Below, piece by piece: positions 43,401 to 56,666 of a stretch of DNA of 64,000 nucleotides. The stretch is taken from assembly GCA_013420905.1 (NCBI GenBank), contig JAAXNY010000005.1, positions 3,782,001 through 3,846,000 of the forward strand, written 5' to 3'. Every line of letters starts with the position of its first letter. Position 1 is the stretch's first letter. Made by a program: the position numbers and the translations under genes. This DNA is from Collybia mongolica (lineage: Eukaryota; Basidiomycota; Agaricomycetes; Agaricales; Clitocybaceae). The notes below the pieces were generated by a model, which did not search any database, was not told where the DNA came from, and was given only the letters and a program-made list of their open reading frames with translations.

Positions 43401-46400
43401 AGCAGGACCACTGAAACGCGTGACGAATTGCGCGAGCGTCAACATTATCGAGCTTATGTCAATGCTCATCACATCTTCCATGGCGACGTGGGTGTTTTCA
43501 ACGAGAAGTTTCAGTACCGCAATGAACTATAACCCAATGAGAAACAAGGCAATGGGTTCGGGTGAATATAGAAGAACCTGATCCAGAAAAAGGTACGCCA
43601 GATTCAATTCGACATCCGGGCTCTCTTGGATCTTCCGTATGGTACTGAGGTCAATCAGAAAGGGGCGTCATACAAGTCACAAAATGAAAACATACTCGTC
43701 CAGGTGCTTGAGAAGCCTGGCGTAAAGTCTGGGGCTCAACTCTGTTCCAAGCGCATCTCTTGCAACGTCACGAATCTGAGTGTCTGATATCACCAGGAGA
43801 TTAGTAAGGCTGGTGATGAACGTTCCAACAAGCAAAACAGGATTCTGCATAACTCGCATCTCGTCGGGTAATGACTGAAGTGGAATCACGGAGGTCAACG
43901 AAGTCAGGTCCTGATCTTCCTGCATACAAGAACCTCCCAAAGCAGCGAGGAAGAGCGTTAGATTTTGCCACTGGAAGCGTTGCTCCTAGAATCGTGTTAG
44001 AATATGACTAGTTAACTCAAAAAAACGACGGACTTGATGCCATGTAGGGGTATGATTTCGACCGTTTTCAATTCCTTCAGGTTGGTCGAAATCAAAAATT
44101 GCTTCAGTCAAAGCTCTCCACCTCCAATAACACTCTTGCCAAACTGCAACATGGACGGCTGAGGAGTATGATATTAGTCGGACGAGTTTCCGTATGCGCT
44201 TCTGATGTCCAACTCGTCCTTTTTGATTTGGTTAGAAATGGACGTTGGCAAAATAAGACAGTGTAAGGGAGGGCACATACCTACAATCATAATTCGAGGA
44301 TCACCAAGTTGTTCGTAAATAGGGTTCCGCTTCGACCTGTCTTCATCGGTTACCGAGTTATTGATGGGTGCATCAGGCTGGCGTTCCGTATGCGCAAGTA
44401 GTCGTAGCCCCTTCGCGGCCAGCTGTGAGACGTAACTGTCCGCAGATGTCAAAGATACTAGGAATGCGATTTCTGCTAATGCAAAAGCAGGAACACGCTG
44501 TGGATCTAGTTGAATCTCTTTGACAAAAGGAGACTAAATGCAAGTCGGTCAATGAATTATGGACAGAAACAGCCGTCACGTACGTCTATCTTCCTCACGA
44601 AAAGTTCGACCAGCTGATGGGCGATTACAATCCACAATCGCTGAGCCTCCATATCCTCACGTGCATGTAACAGGTTTGTTGCATGGCTCAATAAAGTAGC
44701 TGGACTAAAAAGAAGGGCAATATGTCATGTGCCAAGTCGAACACCAAAAATAGACCTACAGCGTAGTCCTGATAAATCGGACCATGAGTCCGAAATACGG
44801 TTCCGGCATTTCGGAGGGCGAGGCAGCATAAGTAGCTTCGACAAGTAGTTTGAAGCTGCTCGCATTGGAGGACTTGACAGAGATGTCCATTGGGGCTTCC
44901 CAAATCTTGATCGCTGTCGCAACCCACTCGTCGATTTCGTTCTCCGTGATGGTCTTCAGATGGAAGAGCGGGTTGGCACGCCACACTGAAAGGATGCCCA
45001 TAAGCAAAACTTCCCGCTCGGAGAGGGGCTGTGGAAGTATCCGAGCGGCCTTGGGACGTGAAGCAACACGTTTCATATTACCATACTGATCCACTTCCGG
45101 CCGTCGAAGGCCAGCTGTCTGCAACGAACAAATAAGTCGGTGAATTCACAAAAATAAGACGTTGTGCAACTGACCTTGAAGATCCGTCGGAACCGGGTCG
45201 CTACAGCATCCTCCAGTTTATCTAGAGGTTTCTGCCATCGTACTCGATGTGCCTTCGAGGAAATGAAATTTGAAACTCAATCTTCAGCGCTTGACAGGGA
45301 CGTACCTCGTGAGCCAAAGTCATACAAGCGCGCACGGCGCAAGTTTTGACGGCCTCTGATCTTTCAGGTTCAAGGCAAACCGAGAATAACGGAATAGAGT
45401 CTTCCTCGGGAAGAAAACGAAACACAACGACCAAGGCCTCGGCATACATAGCAATGTCGATTTCACCGTTAGATTCCCAAAATGGTTTCCGATTCGATTT
45501 CGATGAGAGTGCGCTCTAGTTGACAATAAGTAAGTTAGCTCAATCACATGCAAATAATTACATCAAACCTTACTTTAATTTCATGAGCTATATCAAAAGC
45601 AATCATCCTCAAGGGAACCTCGCCATCCGGCTTGACATGGGTAGCGGCTCGACACATGTCCAATAAACAAACCAGGGCAACTTCTGAAAGTTTAGAATTC
45701 CCTGTGGCATGTTTGAAAACATCTTCTCCGAACTTCATCTCCTGATTAATTAAGATGATTAGAAACTAGAAATTTTCCTGAAATGATGAATAGGTTACTT
45801 TTCTTGCAGTCTTCGAGGGCCCTGAAAACTGCATTTGGAAATCTGACGATAATCGGTCCGAGGTTGCGCAATCCAGGATCATAAGGGTGGGCCAAAAAAC
45901 CCTTTCGTCGCTCGTGAGATTCATTGAATACAACAGATCAAAGACACGTTCAGGTGCGCCTTCTGTTTTTCCTCTAACACGGATTGCCTCATTAAATTCG
46001 GCCGGAAAAGTGGTGATCCAATTCCACACAGCAGCTCGAAGAGGAACTGCAATTGCGATTTGAGCCTCGCGATTCATGCTTACAAGCAATGAGGATAGCT
46101 CTGAACGTGATAGTGAACGTCAATATAAATCGACAAACGCCATTAAGAAGCTCACCATTTAAGAGCTGAACAAGACGTTGACGATCTAAAGCACTGTGCG
46201 CCATTAACTGAAGATCTGTGATATCTGGGTTCTCTGTGGAAGAACTAGCAAGAAAATGTATCTTCGTTCGCAGTCGATGATAGACTGCATTCCAATTTGA
46301 CGCCGATATGTGGAACACGATACGACCAGCATATTTGGCGATAAGAGTATTCACAGGTAGCGATGACTTGATTAATGACATGTGGGTCTTCTCGTAAGCG

Positions 46401-47405
46401 GCTTTAATGGTAGGTAATTGTATCGTAGAATTGACGCTGAGTTTCCCGGATTTGACGGAATTTGATGATGCTTGAGTGCGAAGGGCGGATTCTCGGGAGT
46501 GCAAGTGCTGAGGGGAGGGAGCTTCTGGGCCATCTTCCGCTGTTGCAACAGCCGTAGATTGGGGGGATTCAAAATCCCGAAATGTTAGATCAGTGAAAGA
46601 GGTTGCCAACATGAGTGGATACTCAGGTGGCGCTGTCTGACGCAAGAATAGGACCATTACACTCAAGACATACTTGGCACAATTATCGTCTAGAGGTTGA
46701 GGGTCCTGGAACGCGGGAGGAGGGGCTGAATGTTCTGAGGATGCCTGGCGACTTCGTTTGCCTTGGCCGGTAAAAAGAACATCGGAGGAAGCAGAAAGAG
46801 TATTACTCGCGCGGGAGCTTGAGCGTGGGTTGCGGCTCCAACGCGATGCCATGGTCATGGAGAGGACCTTTAGAACAAAAAGTTGTGATTGGAGGACTTC
46901 AATGGTCAGGAGGCCCGCACTGTCGGTTTGCTATTCCCAGGGTCAGCGAAGCGATTTATTGGGAACGCATAACAGAGACTCACCTTCGCCAGCCGTTCCA
47001 GCAGCTCACTCAAAGCCCACGCGATGATGTCGAGAGAGTCGTGAGATAGATCAACTAATGCCTCAATAGCCTGTTGAATTGCCAAATCTGCTTCCAGATG
47101 ATCCAACGAAACGCCTGAATTGCATGGTAGCTGTTGGAGACTATCAGACCGAAACGCGACGTATTCGTTTGGAGGTTGCTCACTTTGTTCTTCAGCCGAT
47201 TGACCAGAACTTGTATGACCTTCTGTTGGGGGGTTGCTGATGCACCCAAAGATAAAAGTGAGTGTTGGTGGGAATTTCCTGCACCATTAAATACATGATG
47301 GGAATCGTTGCTCCTGTGTGCGCGTGAGGAGCTGGAGGGACCTGCGTTGGGAATCGGCCCCGTCGATGCAGAAGGTCGTCGAACTGACATGTTTTGGCGA
47401 GACAT
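37450..47405 (-). CDS. Neurofibromin/IRA-type Ras GTPase-activating protein
   Basis: A gene of about 10 kb with many short introns, ATG about 47405 and TAA at 37450-37452. N-terminal exons include QKVIQVLVNRLKNK, DHLEADLAIQQAIEALVDLS and EVLQSQLFVLKVL (47.4-46.86 kb), then a helical-repeat region to 42.6 kb. The RasGAP domain (42.6-41.55 kb) has the arginine finger in NLFRSNSTCTRFLSAFA (Arg codon at about 42,282). Its FLR-FISPAIVAPE motif is split by an intron near 41,840, then KIIQNLANNIFFGKE. A Sec14/PH-like module follows (HPDYLDLMDRYARRDTEQVL at 41.25 kb; YESRTFDIILDCTSF at 40.95 kb). HEAT-like helices then run to the end. This order is that of neurofibromin and yeast IRA1/IRA2. It switches off Ras at membranes and so restrains cAMP signalling in fungi. 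Individual exon limits were not all resolved, and I saw no clear disabling mutation in the parts read. Confidence 0.92.
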
Positions 47406-49349
47406 TGAGGGTAGCGACGAATTGGGGTGGAAGCCGATTAAACTTCGAGGTAATGATGTCCTTCAACCGCTTGGATTTATAGAAAATGTCGAAAAGCCAG
47501 TGGAGGCTACGAAATCTTGGGATAATCCAGGGGGGATCAGGAATCAATCCAAGAAGACGAGATCCACTAAACGTCGGCTGCCAGACGAAATTACTGAAAG
47601 GAACGCCTGATGCTGACAAATCACACGTTTCCGACATGATGATGATCATCGATCATCCATCCGTATTGAATTACCGGTCCGAACGTTAACTCTACGAACA
47701 TTGTAGAATTAAATTTAACTTTGATATACGATAAATGTAGTTGTGCTCGTGGATACAGGTGGTTGAGGTTACTGTACTGCTATACACCCTTTCTGATACA
47801 CACCTAAGGCCAGATCGCGAAGAAAACACGGAGCCGAACACAAACTCAACGACCCTCGGTTGTCAACCATGGAGATGGTCAGAAAACGAGGTCATAATTA
47901 GTGGGAACAGCCTAACCGACATCGTCGAATTAGAAGTTAACGTAAAACCGAGGAGTAGACGCGGTCTGTGCAGCCTTGTTTAGCCATCAGCGACGTTGAA
48001 CGAGAAACAGCCACACAATCAATCCAACATTATGCTTTCAATTGATGCCCCATTTAAGGGTGAATTAGTTGGAGTGTGCTGCGAGATTGAGTAAAGAAAG
48101 CTGTCCATGGAACGGAGAGAAGCGTACAGATGATGCTCTGCCATATAAGGGTGATAATAGAAACTACTCACCCACCTCAGCCGAGTCATTGGAAGGCCTG
48201 TGGGAGTAACTTAGTGAAAGTGTGGGACTATTCAGAGTCAAGGATGGACGTAGCATAAATAAAGGGCTACATCGTGCTTCACTTAGCCTACCGATAACCT
48301 AGCTTGTTTCGATTAGACCCTTGTGGCTTTGTCGAACCAGTGACACGTCGTATTTGTGTCAGAGCATGCAGGCCATTTAGAATCCGTTAAAATCCGTGTA
48401 TTAGCACGTAGTCATCAAACACATACAGGATGATTCCCGTAGTTATATATCTCCATCTCTCGGAAGAGTACCCCATGTGATTCGAGTCTTGCAGTTACTG
48501 GTACCGCCTCCGAGTGGTCTCAAACACTGATTTATGGGTGCCTATCCCTTGATGTCATCCAGATGTAATCGCGCGCATGCGTGTCGGATATCATCGAAAT
48601 CCGGGTCTATGTGACAGAACAATGGAAAACACCTGCGTCACAGATCTTGCCCAGAGAGATAACTTGGAGTCAAAGTGACGATACTACTATGGCATAGAGG
48701 AGACGCAAAGCATACGGTGGGTACCGGCGTGGTGTTGATAGATAGATGGTCTCCATCGACGTCCGGGAATGGTGTGGAGATATCCAGTTTCCAGTATGTG
48801 TCGGCGCTACCAATACTGGATGTATCGAGTCCACGAATTTTGAGCCAGGGGTTTCGGGCAGGAGGCTGATTCTGCGATTGACAAGTTATGGAGGGGGCTC
48901 TTTAAGGGTGAACCTGGAATTTTTCGAAAGAAGCTGCACAGCCACTGGACCCACAAGGTTACACAACCGCTGTGACGCCCGACACTACCCTGATTTGTTT
49001 GACAAGTGTAGATCTAAGTTCCACCCATCACAGCCCAAGGTTTCGTTGCAACGTTCCTATTGTTCGCTTTGAAAGGTATGCCTTGACCATTTGTCCATAT
49101 CGGTTCACCAGGACAATGCAACTGCGACCAAGGAGATTCCGGGGAGCCAGAATGCAAGCACACTGCGTTTCCGGGCCTAGTGGAGAAATGTGGATTCCTG
49201 GTTCTTGAATGTGGATAAGAGCATTCCTTGATATCTTATAAAAGCTGGAACGAAAAGTCAGGAGGCGCGGGAAATCCGCAAGCTTTTTCCCTACTCCGCA
49301 CAATTTGAAACCCCTTGTCGGCATACCTATAAACGCAACACAAGCCATC
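47406..49349. other. Two-kb gap between divergent genes, no gene recognised
   Basis: Separates the neurofibromin start (minus) and the RNA-binding gene (plus). ORFs here are short and featureless. It should hold both promoters. No tRNA, repeat or transposon remnant was evident. Confidence 0.5.
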
Positions 49350-49727
49350 TTCGCCCCCTCCTTCCCGTTTGGACCTCCACTGGTTACACCTCTACGCCGT
49401 TTCCCCTTATCGATCCTCTACTTTCGCTGTCGCCCTCCAGTTCTCTTTTGGTTGCTCTCTAGTCGATATTCGTCGTTTGCATAACAGTTCTTCGCTTGTT
49501 TCCTCGCTACACTTCACAATTCCGTCCGTGCTGTCCCAAACTTTCTGTTCACGTCACCAGCTTTTTGTTATTTCCCAGAAAACAGGGAAGAAGACACAAC
49601 TCTTACGTCCGTTCTCTGACTGCTTTCCACCTCGATCCCTTGCGTTTTTGTCCAGACTCGCCTTTTTCCTCCTCTTTTTTCCTTATCAAAACCACTTTTT
49701 TTTTCCTGGTAGCGTGTCCCGTCAGCA
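49350..49727 (+). promoter_or_regulatory. Pyrimidine-rich leader of the RNA-binding gene
   Basis: Strongly C/T-biased on the coding strand up to the ATG, with runs of T near 49,698. Such CT-rich blocks are common just before transcription or translation starts of well-expressed fungal genes. Confidence 0.5.
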
Positions 49728-52674
49728 ATGTCACGCACTGAGCCTCACGACTTTGAACACCCACCCGGCCTGTCCGGGGTGCGCAACCGCGGTCACGGTG
49801 ACAGAGAGGATATAGGATTCGGTGCGTTCTACCAACTGCCAGTATACCCCCCTCAGGATCGGCGTCCATCGCTTGGTGTCCTGGGATTTCCAGGTCATGG
49901 AGGGAGTATCCCGCGATCATTTGGGGTACAAGAGCGCGATTATGGGTTTGGGATGGAGAACGGACCAAACAGACACAATCCCAGTGCACCGATTCTATCG
50001 CAAGCAACGCAACCTTTCTCTTCTTTCAACCACCATCACCGCCGTTCTTCTCCCCCGCCCGCTCCCCCCACTTTCCATTTAAACCCTTATAACGACAGAG
50101 ACACCCATATTTACCGCCACGCCCAAAACTCTGCTACCAATACCCCACCACCAACTCAGACTTCTCGCGCAACTCTTTGGTGGGGCGAGATAGAACCTTG
50201 GATGGACGAAGAATATGCGAAACAAGTCTGCGGGCTCATGGGCTGGGACCCAGTCAGCGTCAAAGTACCTCATCCTGCCCCTGATCCCGTAACAGGACAA
50301 CAGGCAAACAATCCAGGCTACTGTTTCCTCACCTTTCCTACGCCCGCACATGCAGCTTCCGTGCTCGCGCAGATAAACAGCGGAAACAACAATTCAGTCA
50401 CCATGCCAAACTCCGCGAAACCTTTTGTTCTCAATTGGGCGTCCTCTGTACCATCCGTCTCGCCCATGGCCACTTCGTTTCCTTCGAGTACTACTGTCTC
50501 GACCGGATCTCTACAGCAGTATCCCAAAGAGTATAGCATCTTCGTAGGCGACCTCGCGCCGGAAACCTCTAACTCCGACCTTGTGGCAGTCTTCCGTAAT
50601 CCAGTGTTAGGGCTGCGGAACGACAGAGAACCCAAGTTTATCCGCCCATTCATGAGCTGCAAGAGCGCTAAGATCATGTTGGATCCTGTGACTGGAGTGT
50701 CAAGGGGTTACGGCTTCGTGCGGTCAGTGGAATGTCCAACACATCCTAATTTGTCATACTCACTGTCGGGGCAGATTTACCGACGAAGCAGATCAACAGC
50801 GAGCACTGATTGAAATGCATGGTTTGTACTGCCTCTCACGCCCAAGTCAGTATCTCATAAGTCAAGTTTGCGCATATATTGATATTTCTCCTCTTAAGTG
50901 CGCATCTCTCCTGCGACCGCAAAGTTCAAACCGCCACAAGCTGCGGCTTCTCTCGACCTTCCCCAAGTACAGTTCCCACCCACCAATGCGGGCGGGCTTG
51001 AGCAACAGTCACAACCTGTTACAATCGCCCTGCCCCTTCCGAGCTCCAGCCAGACCAAAAGCGTGTCAGTCCCGATCGCCGCCACAACCTCAAATTCTTC
51101 CCTCAACAGCAATGGCGTTTCGAGCTCTGGCTCTGGCTCCTCGATGGGTGCTTCGACGTCATCGAATTCGCTTAGCTCCGGAGCAGGCTCGAGCACGAGC
51201 ATCTCTTCTTCTGGCTTCGGATCCGCCACCTCTGATGAACTGATGAATCTACCCAATAGCGTGCTTGCCCAGATCGCACAGCAGTACGCAACTGGGGAAA
51301 CTGCGCCTATCAAAGTAAACGGAGGAAATTGTATCACGTCATCGTTTGTGCAAGACACGCCCGTTAGGCCACACATCAACCAGAGTGAAGGTGGAGCGTC
51401 CAGATATACTATCTCAGAGGAATCCTGGAAACACCATGCGCAAGCTCGGGCGATCCTAGGGAACCTTATTGGGCCAAACGGGGAACAGCTCACATCGACA
51501 GATCCTTATAATACGACTGTCTTTGTGGGGGGCCTGTCACCTCTGATTTCAGAAGACACCTTGAGGACATTCTTCGCGCCCTTCGGAGATATTCATTACG
51601 TATGTTTGCTTCCAAATTTGTCGAATGTGCCTAACACCGAACTACAGGTTAAGGTTCCTGTCGGAAAACACTGCGGTTTTGTGCAATTCGTTCGCAAGGC
51701 CGATGCTGAGCGTGCTATCGATAAGATGCAAGGTTTTCCTGTTGGCGGCAGTAGAATACGCCTTAGCTGGGGACGGAGTCAATGTTTGTACCCTCCCGGA
51801 CTTATTTCCCCGTATATTGACTCGATTATATGTAGATAAAGCTGCTCAAGCCGCAGCTCAGGCTGCGCAGGCCGCTGCCCTTCAGACTCAATTTTCGGCT
51901 CCGCCAGCGTCATTGGCTGCAAACACGATGACCCAAGAGCAAGCCATCCAGTTGCTACAAAAACTGAACATCCAATACAGCAATCCAGCTGGAAATTCCG
52001 AAGGAAGCGGGAGCGATAGTACAACTGTTGGAAACGGGTACAGCAACGTGGTCTCATCGAGTATTTTCGGTGATCACAGGATGCATCCATCTTTGCAGAC
52101 AACCATAGATGACACGTCCCACTCGTTTGAATCCTTTTCATCGAATGGATTCCAGTCACGCCCTGAGATAAATCGTACGCAATCTGCATTCGCACCATTC
52201 TCTCCAGACCCGAACGCTTATGCTACGGATACAAAACACCGGGACTCATTCGCTCGAGCGGAGATGCTTCCACACCCATCGAAAGCCTATGCCCCTGGCT
52301 TCTTCCCAATTCAGACACAGGATCTCAAGGTTGGCGCGGGTGCAACAGGCAAAACTTCCCCGACGTCGATCCGTCCTTCTAGCGCAATGAGGTACAATAA
52401 CTTCCTCGATGGTTCCAATTCTTCTTTCCCCCTCAACAGGGCTCCCGGACGTATGGAGGCTCCTATTTCGCGGCCGTCATCCGGCCAGACATCAGGTGGT
52501 GGAGGCGGTGGCGCTTGCGCGGATCATAAAGGCCAAGAGCTTGATTCCATGCACGATCTCAATGGGACCCTTGCCAGTCTCGACCTGGATCGCCCGTGGA
52601 AGTCTCCACCAGAGAGTTCAAACTGTGGGTCGGGCTCTGCTCAGTTCCGCCTGACCAGGACCCCATCCCCCTGA
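49728..52674 (+). CDS. Three-RRM RNA-binding protein, NAM8/NGR1-like
   Basis: ATG at 49728; introns at about 50,727-50,781, 50,837-50,900, 51,603-51,651 and 51,788-51,838; TGA near 52,674. The N-terminus is Pro/His-rich. RRM1 begins ATLWWGEIEPWMDEEYAKQV with GYCFLTF as RNP1. RRM2 begins YSIFVGDLAPETSNSDLVAV with RGYGFVRF. A Ser-rich linker follows (51,050-51,250). RRM3 begins NTTVFVGGLSPLISEDTLR with KHCGFVQF. An Ala/Gln helix and disordered C-terminus follow. The arrangement of three RRMs with a WWG-type first RNP2 is that of yeast NAM8/NGR1 and TIA-1 relatives, which bind U-rich RNA in splicing or mRNA decay. Gene appears intact. Confidence 0.88.
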
Positions 52675-54084
52675 GCGACTACAGGATAAGTGGACGTATA
52701 AATGGCTTTTCTTTCTTTTTGAAATAATTCTCTCTTCTATATCCTCCCGCCTCGTTCCTTTTCTCAAATGCCTGCCTTTTATGTTCACCTCATGTTGTTA
52801 CCGTTAATTACATCCACCATCACGCTGCATCTTTCACACATTATCGGTCGGAGTCTGGCTGTGGTCTTACATACGCCCCATGCCCTTCTTCCTCGCTGTT
52901 CGTTTTCCCCTTTATCCTGTCCGCGAGACCCTTTCCGTTCTTTTTTGATGTTGCATTCTACCTTATAAGCCCGATATGGGCCCTACCCTCCACTCTACAT
53001 ACTACAAGCATCCACAACCCATGCTGCCATTATTGTTGCCTCCCGCTCTCGCAAACGCCCCTCAGACCCCTTTCCAGTTCGTTTCAGTCGCCCATCTCTC
53101 TTCATTTGTCTATCTACATCCAGTCTCACATTGTTTTGTCATGGCCTGTCCCTACATCCTATCCCCCTTCTTTCCCTCATATGCCAAGTTCTTTCTTGCA
53201 TAAATCGAAATATCACATCTCTCCTTTAATCGACAGCAGTTCTCCACAGTTTCAGCTATATTCCTGACATTCCAAGACCGCTACGATCACATTCGTCTCT
53301 CCTATCTTTGTTTTGGCTTAGCATTTGTGTTTGAATCAATTAGAACATTAACGAGAACTATCTAGACAAGTGACAAATACATAATTGCCTTGTGCCTGCA
53401 CTGTACTTGTGTTAGTCAGGGAACGTCGGACGGTGGAATAGTCGACAATTCAAAACCCACAAAGGTGGGACCAATATGAAACGGTATGTTTTATTTAAGC
53501 ACGTCCGATTGGACTGATCATGGTAAGGTAAACGTTTATGTAGCACTTAGCAACAAGCCTGTACCGAATATAGTATCCACAGCCACGATCGACCAGTTCC
53601 CAGAAGTACCTCTTCCCAAAGCGGATAGACTTTACCGGGGCTGCTTTGACGTTCTTATGTTTCTTGTCATATCGCTCGATGGCTAATGCATATGGTTGAC
53701 ATGACTCTACCAGTTAGTAAACGACCAAGGGACAACGCACGACGACCGGGAACTTCCGACATGCCTAACGTTAACCTCAACAGAACTCGCATATACTAAA
53801 TTTGCAGACCACCTTCATGGCATCCTATAATCGCCGCTGAAAAAGACTCGGCGTTGAAAAGTGACTAATTCATGGCTAGAAACTTTTTTAACAATATTGT
53901 GGTGGTTGGACTCACGGACCGGTGACAAGGTTTGTTACGATGGGATTTCTATATATATAAGACCCGCAGCACAGCTGTCTTACTATGTTGGCATGCATTA
54001 TGCTAAACTCCGTGTTCTTCGAAAACTCGGCATTCTACAAGCATTAAACTAGTATCCGCGGCTTGAATCTTCCCTTTCCCCACA
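52675..54084. other. Pyrimidine-rich trailer, then P450 promoter; no gene recognised
   Basis: 52,690-53,300 is again C/T-rich on the plus strand and contains only short unsupported ORFs; it may be a long 3' UTR. 53,300-54,084 has no ORF of interest and should hold the promoter of the first P450. Confidence 0.45.
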
Positions 54085-56069
54085 ATGGTCACGACAAGCG
54101 ACTCGATCGCTATTGGTACAACCCTTCTTGCCATAGGGCTTGTCTATCTATATCGCCAGTTCGCTACACGAAATCTCCCTTTTCCACCTGGACCCAAGCC
54201 CAGATTACTCACAGGGAACGTCCATCAGGTCCCCAGGACATTGCCTTGGTTGACATATGCATCATGGTCGAAGATATATGGTGAGTATCTCCTTTTTTAG
54301 AAAGGGTATCGTGTCTTATAGAAGGGCGCATCGAAGGCCCCTTGATCTTTCTCCGCATCTTCAAAATGAGAATCGTCGTATTGAGCACTGCAAAATCGGC
54401 GCTAGACCTTCTGGAGACGCGTTCTGCAATATACTCTGACAGGCCCACCAACACTATTGGAGGGAAGCGTCCAGATATCTTTGGAATGTCATCTCAGAAT
54501 CCCCGCTTCAAAACCTACCGCAAAGTTCTCCACACTGGGCTCAACCCACGAGCTGTTAAGGATTATACTTCTATCCAGGTGCAAGAAACATTCACTCTCA
54601 TCGAATCCTTGCTCCAGTCTCCTGAACACTTTTCGGCACACATCAGAAGGTATTTTGTTTTCTTATTGGTGGCATAAAATCTCCGCCTAAGACTCTCTTA
54701 TAGAAATGCCGCCGCTCAAATCATGAAAATTTCATATGGATACCAAGTAAAAAGTGACGACGACAGGTTTGTTCTTATGATTGAGGAGGGTTTCAGGATA
54801 TCTGCAGAAATTGTGGGCCGAGGGTTCTGGATGTGGGTACAAATGTTTCCGCTCCGTGAGTCGGCGTCATGCCTACCATGTGTCCAAGTTGACCATGTCG
54901 CATTAGTGAAACTTGTGCCCGACTGGTTCCCTGGTGCTGGCTTTAAGCGCCTAGCTAGAGATTTCGCAGACAAAATATCTCAAATTGACCAAGCTCCGTA
55001 CGATTGGGCTAAAGATAATATCGTTAATATCAGTACCCAACCTTCTTCATAAGTCAGTTCACATTGCACAGGCGACTGGTAATTACGTTGAGTCGTTTAC
55101 CTCAAAACACTTACAGGATGACGAATCACTACCTGCCGAAGAAAAGGACGAAATTTTAAAGTACTGCACCGGAGCACTATACATTGGTGGAGCTGAGACG
55201 GTTCGTCATTCATACGCATAGCTATTCGGAAAATATCGGTTCAGCGAGAACACAGACAGTCTCTGCTTTAACCAGTTTTTTTTGGCTCATGTCGGTATAC
55301 CCAGATGTGCAGAGGAAAGCACAGCAAGAAGTGGAGCAAAGAATCGTAGATCGACTGCCAACGCCAGCGGACCACGGTTCGATGCCATACGTTTCGGCTA
55401 TCTTGAAAGAGGTGCTTCGCTGGGCACCGGTCGCTCCACTAGGCTCGTACCGTTTATATTCTTGTTTTCATCCTGGGGATAACTATTTTCATTAGGCTTA
55501 CGACACCGTGTGCTGGAGGACGACATCTACGAAGGCTACTTGATCCCGAAAGGAACTACGGTCATTGCCAACATTTGGTACGATGGATCAGCCCAAAATA
55601 TAGTCCCAATTATTCAATCCGCTCAGGGCTATTACACACGACCCAGAGCTCTACCCCAACCCCGATGTATTTGATCCCAATCGACACTTAGGTGAGCATG
55701 CCCAAGTTGATCCTTTTAAGTTTGTTTTTGGCTTCGGGCGTCGAACTTGCCCAGGTAATTCTCACACGTTCAACATGCGGACATTTGTTAAGAGTGAGTT
55801 CACAGGCGCGCATTTTGCCGAAGTATCATTGTTCTTGAACGTGACGAGCATACTCGCGACTTTTGACATCAAAAAAGCACTTGGTCCAGATGGCAAGGAA
55901 ATCGATCCTCCAATGGAATGGACAACGGGCGTGACCAGGTACGAAATCTAAGTCTTTGTTGTCCGGACACACCTCACAGTTGACGTTGGCCCATGGTAGT
56001 CACTTAAAACCGTTCAGCTGTCGCATTCTTCCTCGATCCCAGGACATAAAAGGAAGTCTTGGGATCTAA
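54085..56069 (+). CDS. Cytochrome P450 monooxygenase, first of a tandem pair
   Basis: ATG at 54085, TAA at 56067-56069, about ten short introns. An N-terminal membrane anchor (residues about 8-25) is followed by the Pro hinge [12 protein letters not shown]. The C-helix region has [20 protein letters not shown]. The I-helix reads ALYIGGAET, with Glu where its neighbour and most relatives have Asp. The K-helix ExxR is KEVLRW. The PERF region reads VFDPNRHL. The heme loop is [10 protein letters not shown] with the Cys ligand. Microsomal P450s of this PPGP type take electrons from CPR and often act in mushroom secondary metabolism or detoxification; the substrate is unknown. One exon end (about 55,440-55,496) is ambiguous but an in-frame join to [13 protein letters not shown] exists. 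Confidence 0.85.
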
Positions 56070-56666
56070 AAAATATCATCTCAAATACATTGGATCGTGT
56101 AATATGTGTATGATTGCAGGTTTGTAGCAATCCAACGTTTTTACCTAGTTATTTGCTGCCAGAAGCTACCGCTGAAGTTGCGAAAAGGCACAAGCCTCTG
56201 GCCAGTCTATTTCGACTCTACACAATGCCCCCTAGACTTTGATTATAGATCCACCGTCCCTGCACCACCCAATTTATCCCCCAGCAGGCGAGGCTGAGGC
56301 AAATACGACATATACTGACTGGTAAGCCTTGTTGTCTCTTCCGTACTGAAAAGTAGTCCAATGTATTGCACCTAAAAAATTACAAACTCCGTAATGTGAG
56401 TACAGGAAGAAAATTATCGTCTCGATTCTTACGTTTCGTCGCTCTTTCCAAGTCGAATGGACCTCTTATTTATCATCCGGTAAGTTACCCGATGTTTCAT
56501 GGCGACATGGCTTGCTCTCATCTCCGCACCAACTCCTGACTATGCAACCACCAGCATGTGACCCTGATGATCGTCTGTTCCGATGTTAACGCTCTCTTAC
56601 TCGAGTGCCTGTGAGTATATATATAGCGTGGTTTTGGCGTCACAGACTGCGCGACATCTTCTTTTC
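56070..56666. other. Inter-P450 spacer, no gene recognised
   Basis: Short ORFs only. A TATA-like TATATATAG lies near 56,615-56,625, about 45 bp before the second P450 ATG. Confidence 0.45.

Noticed and set aside
47640..49340. Short ORFs in the 2-kb gap before the RNA-binding gene (e.g. 48675-49072)
   Set aside because: No domain, no intron logic and no composition signal; left as intergenic.
53486..54052. Small ORFs upstream of the first P450 as a separate gene
   Set aside because: Short, featureless and not joinable by plausible introns.
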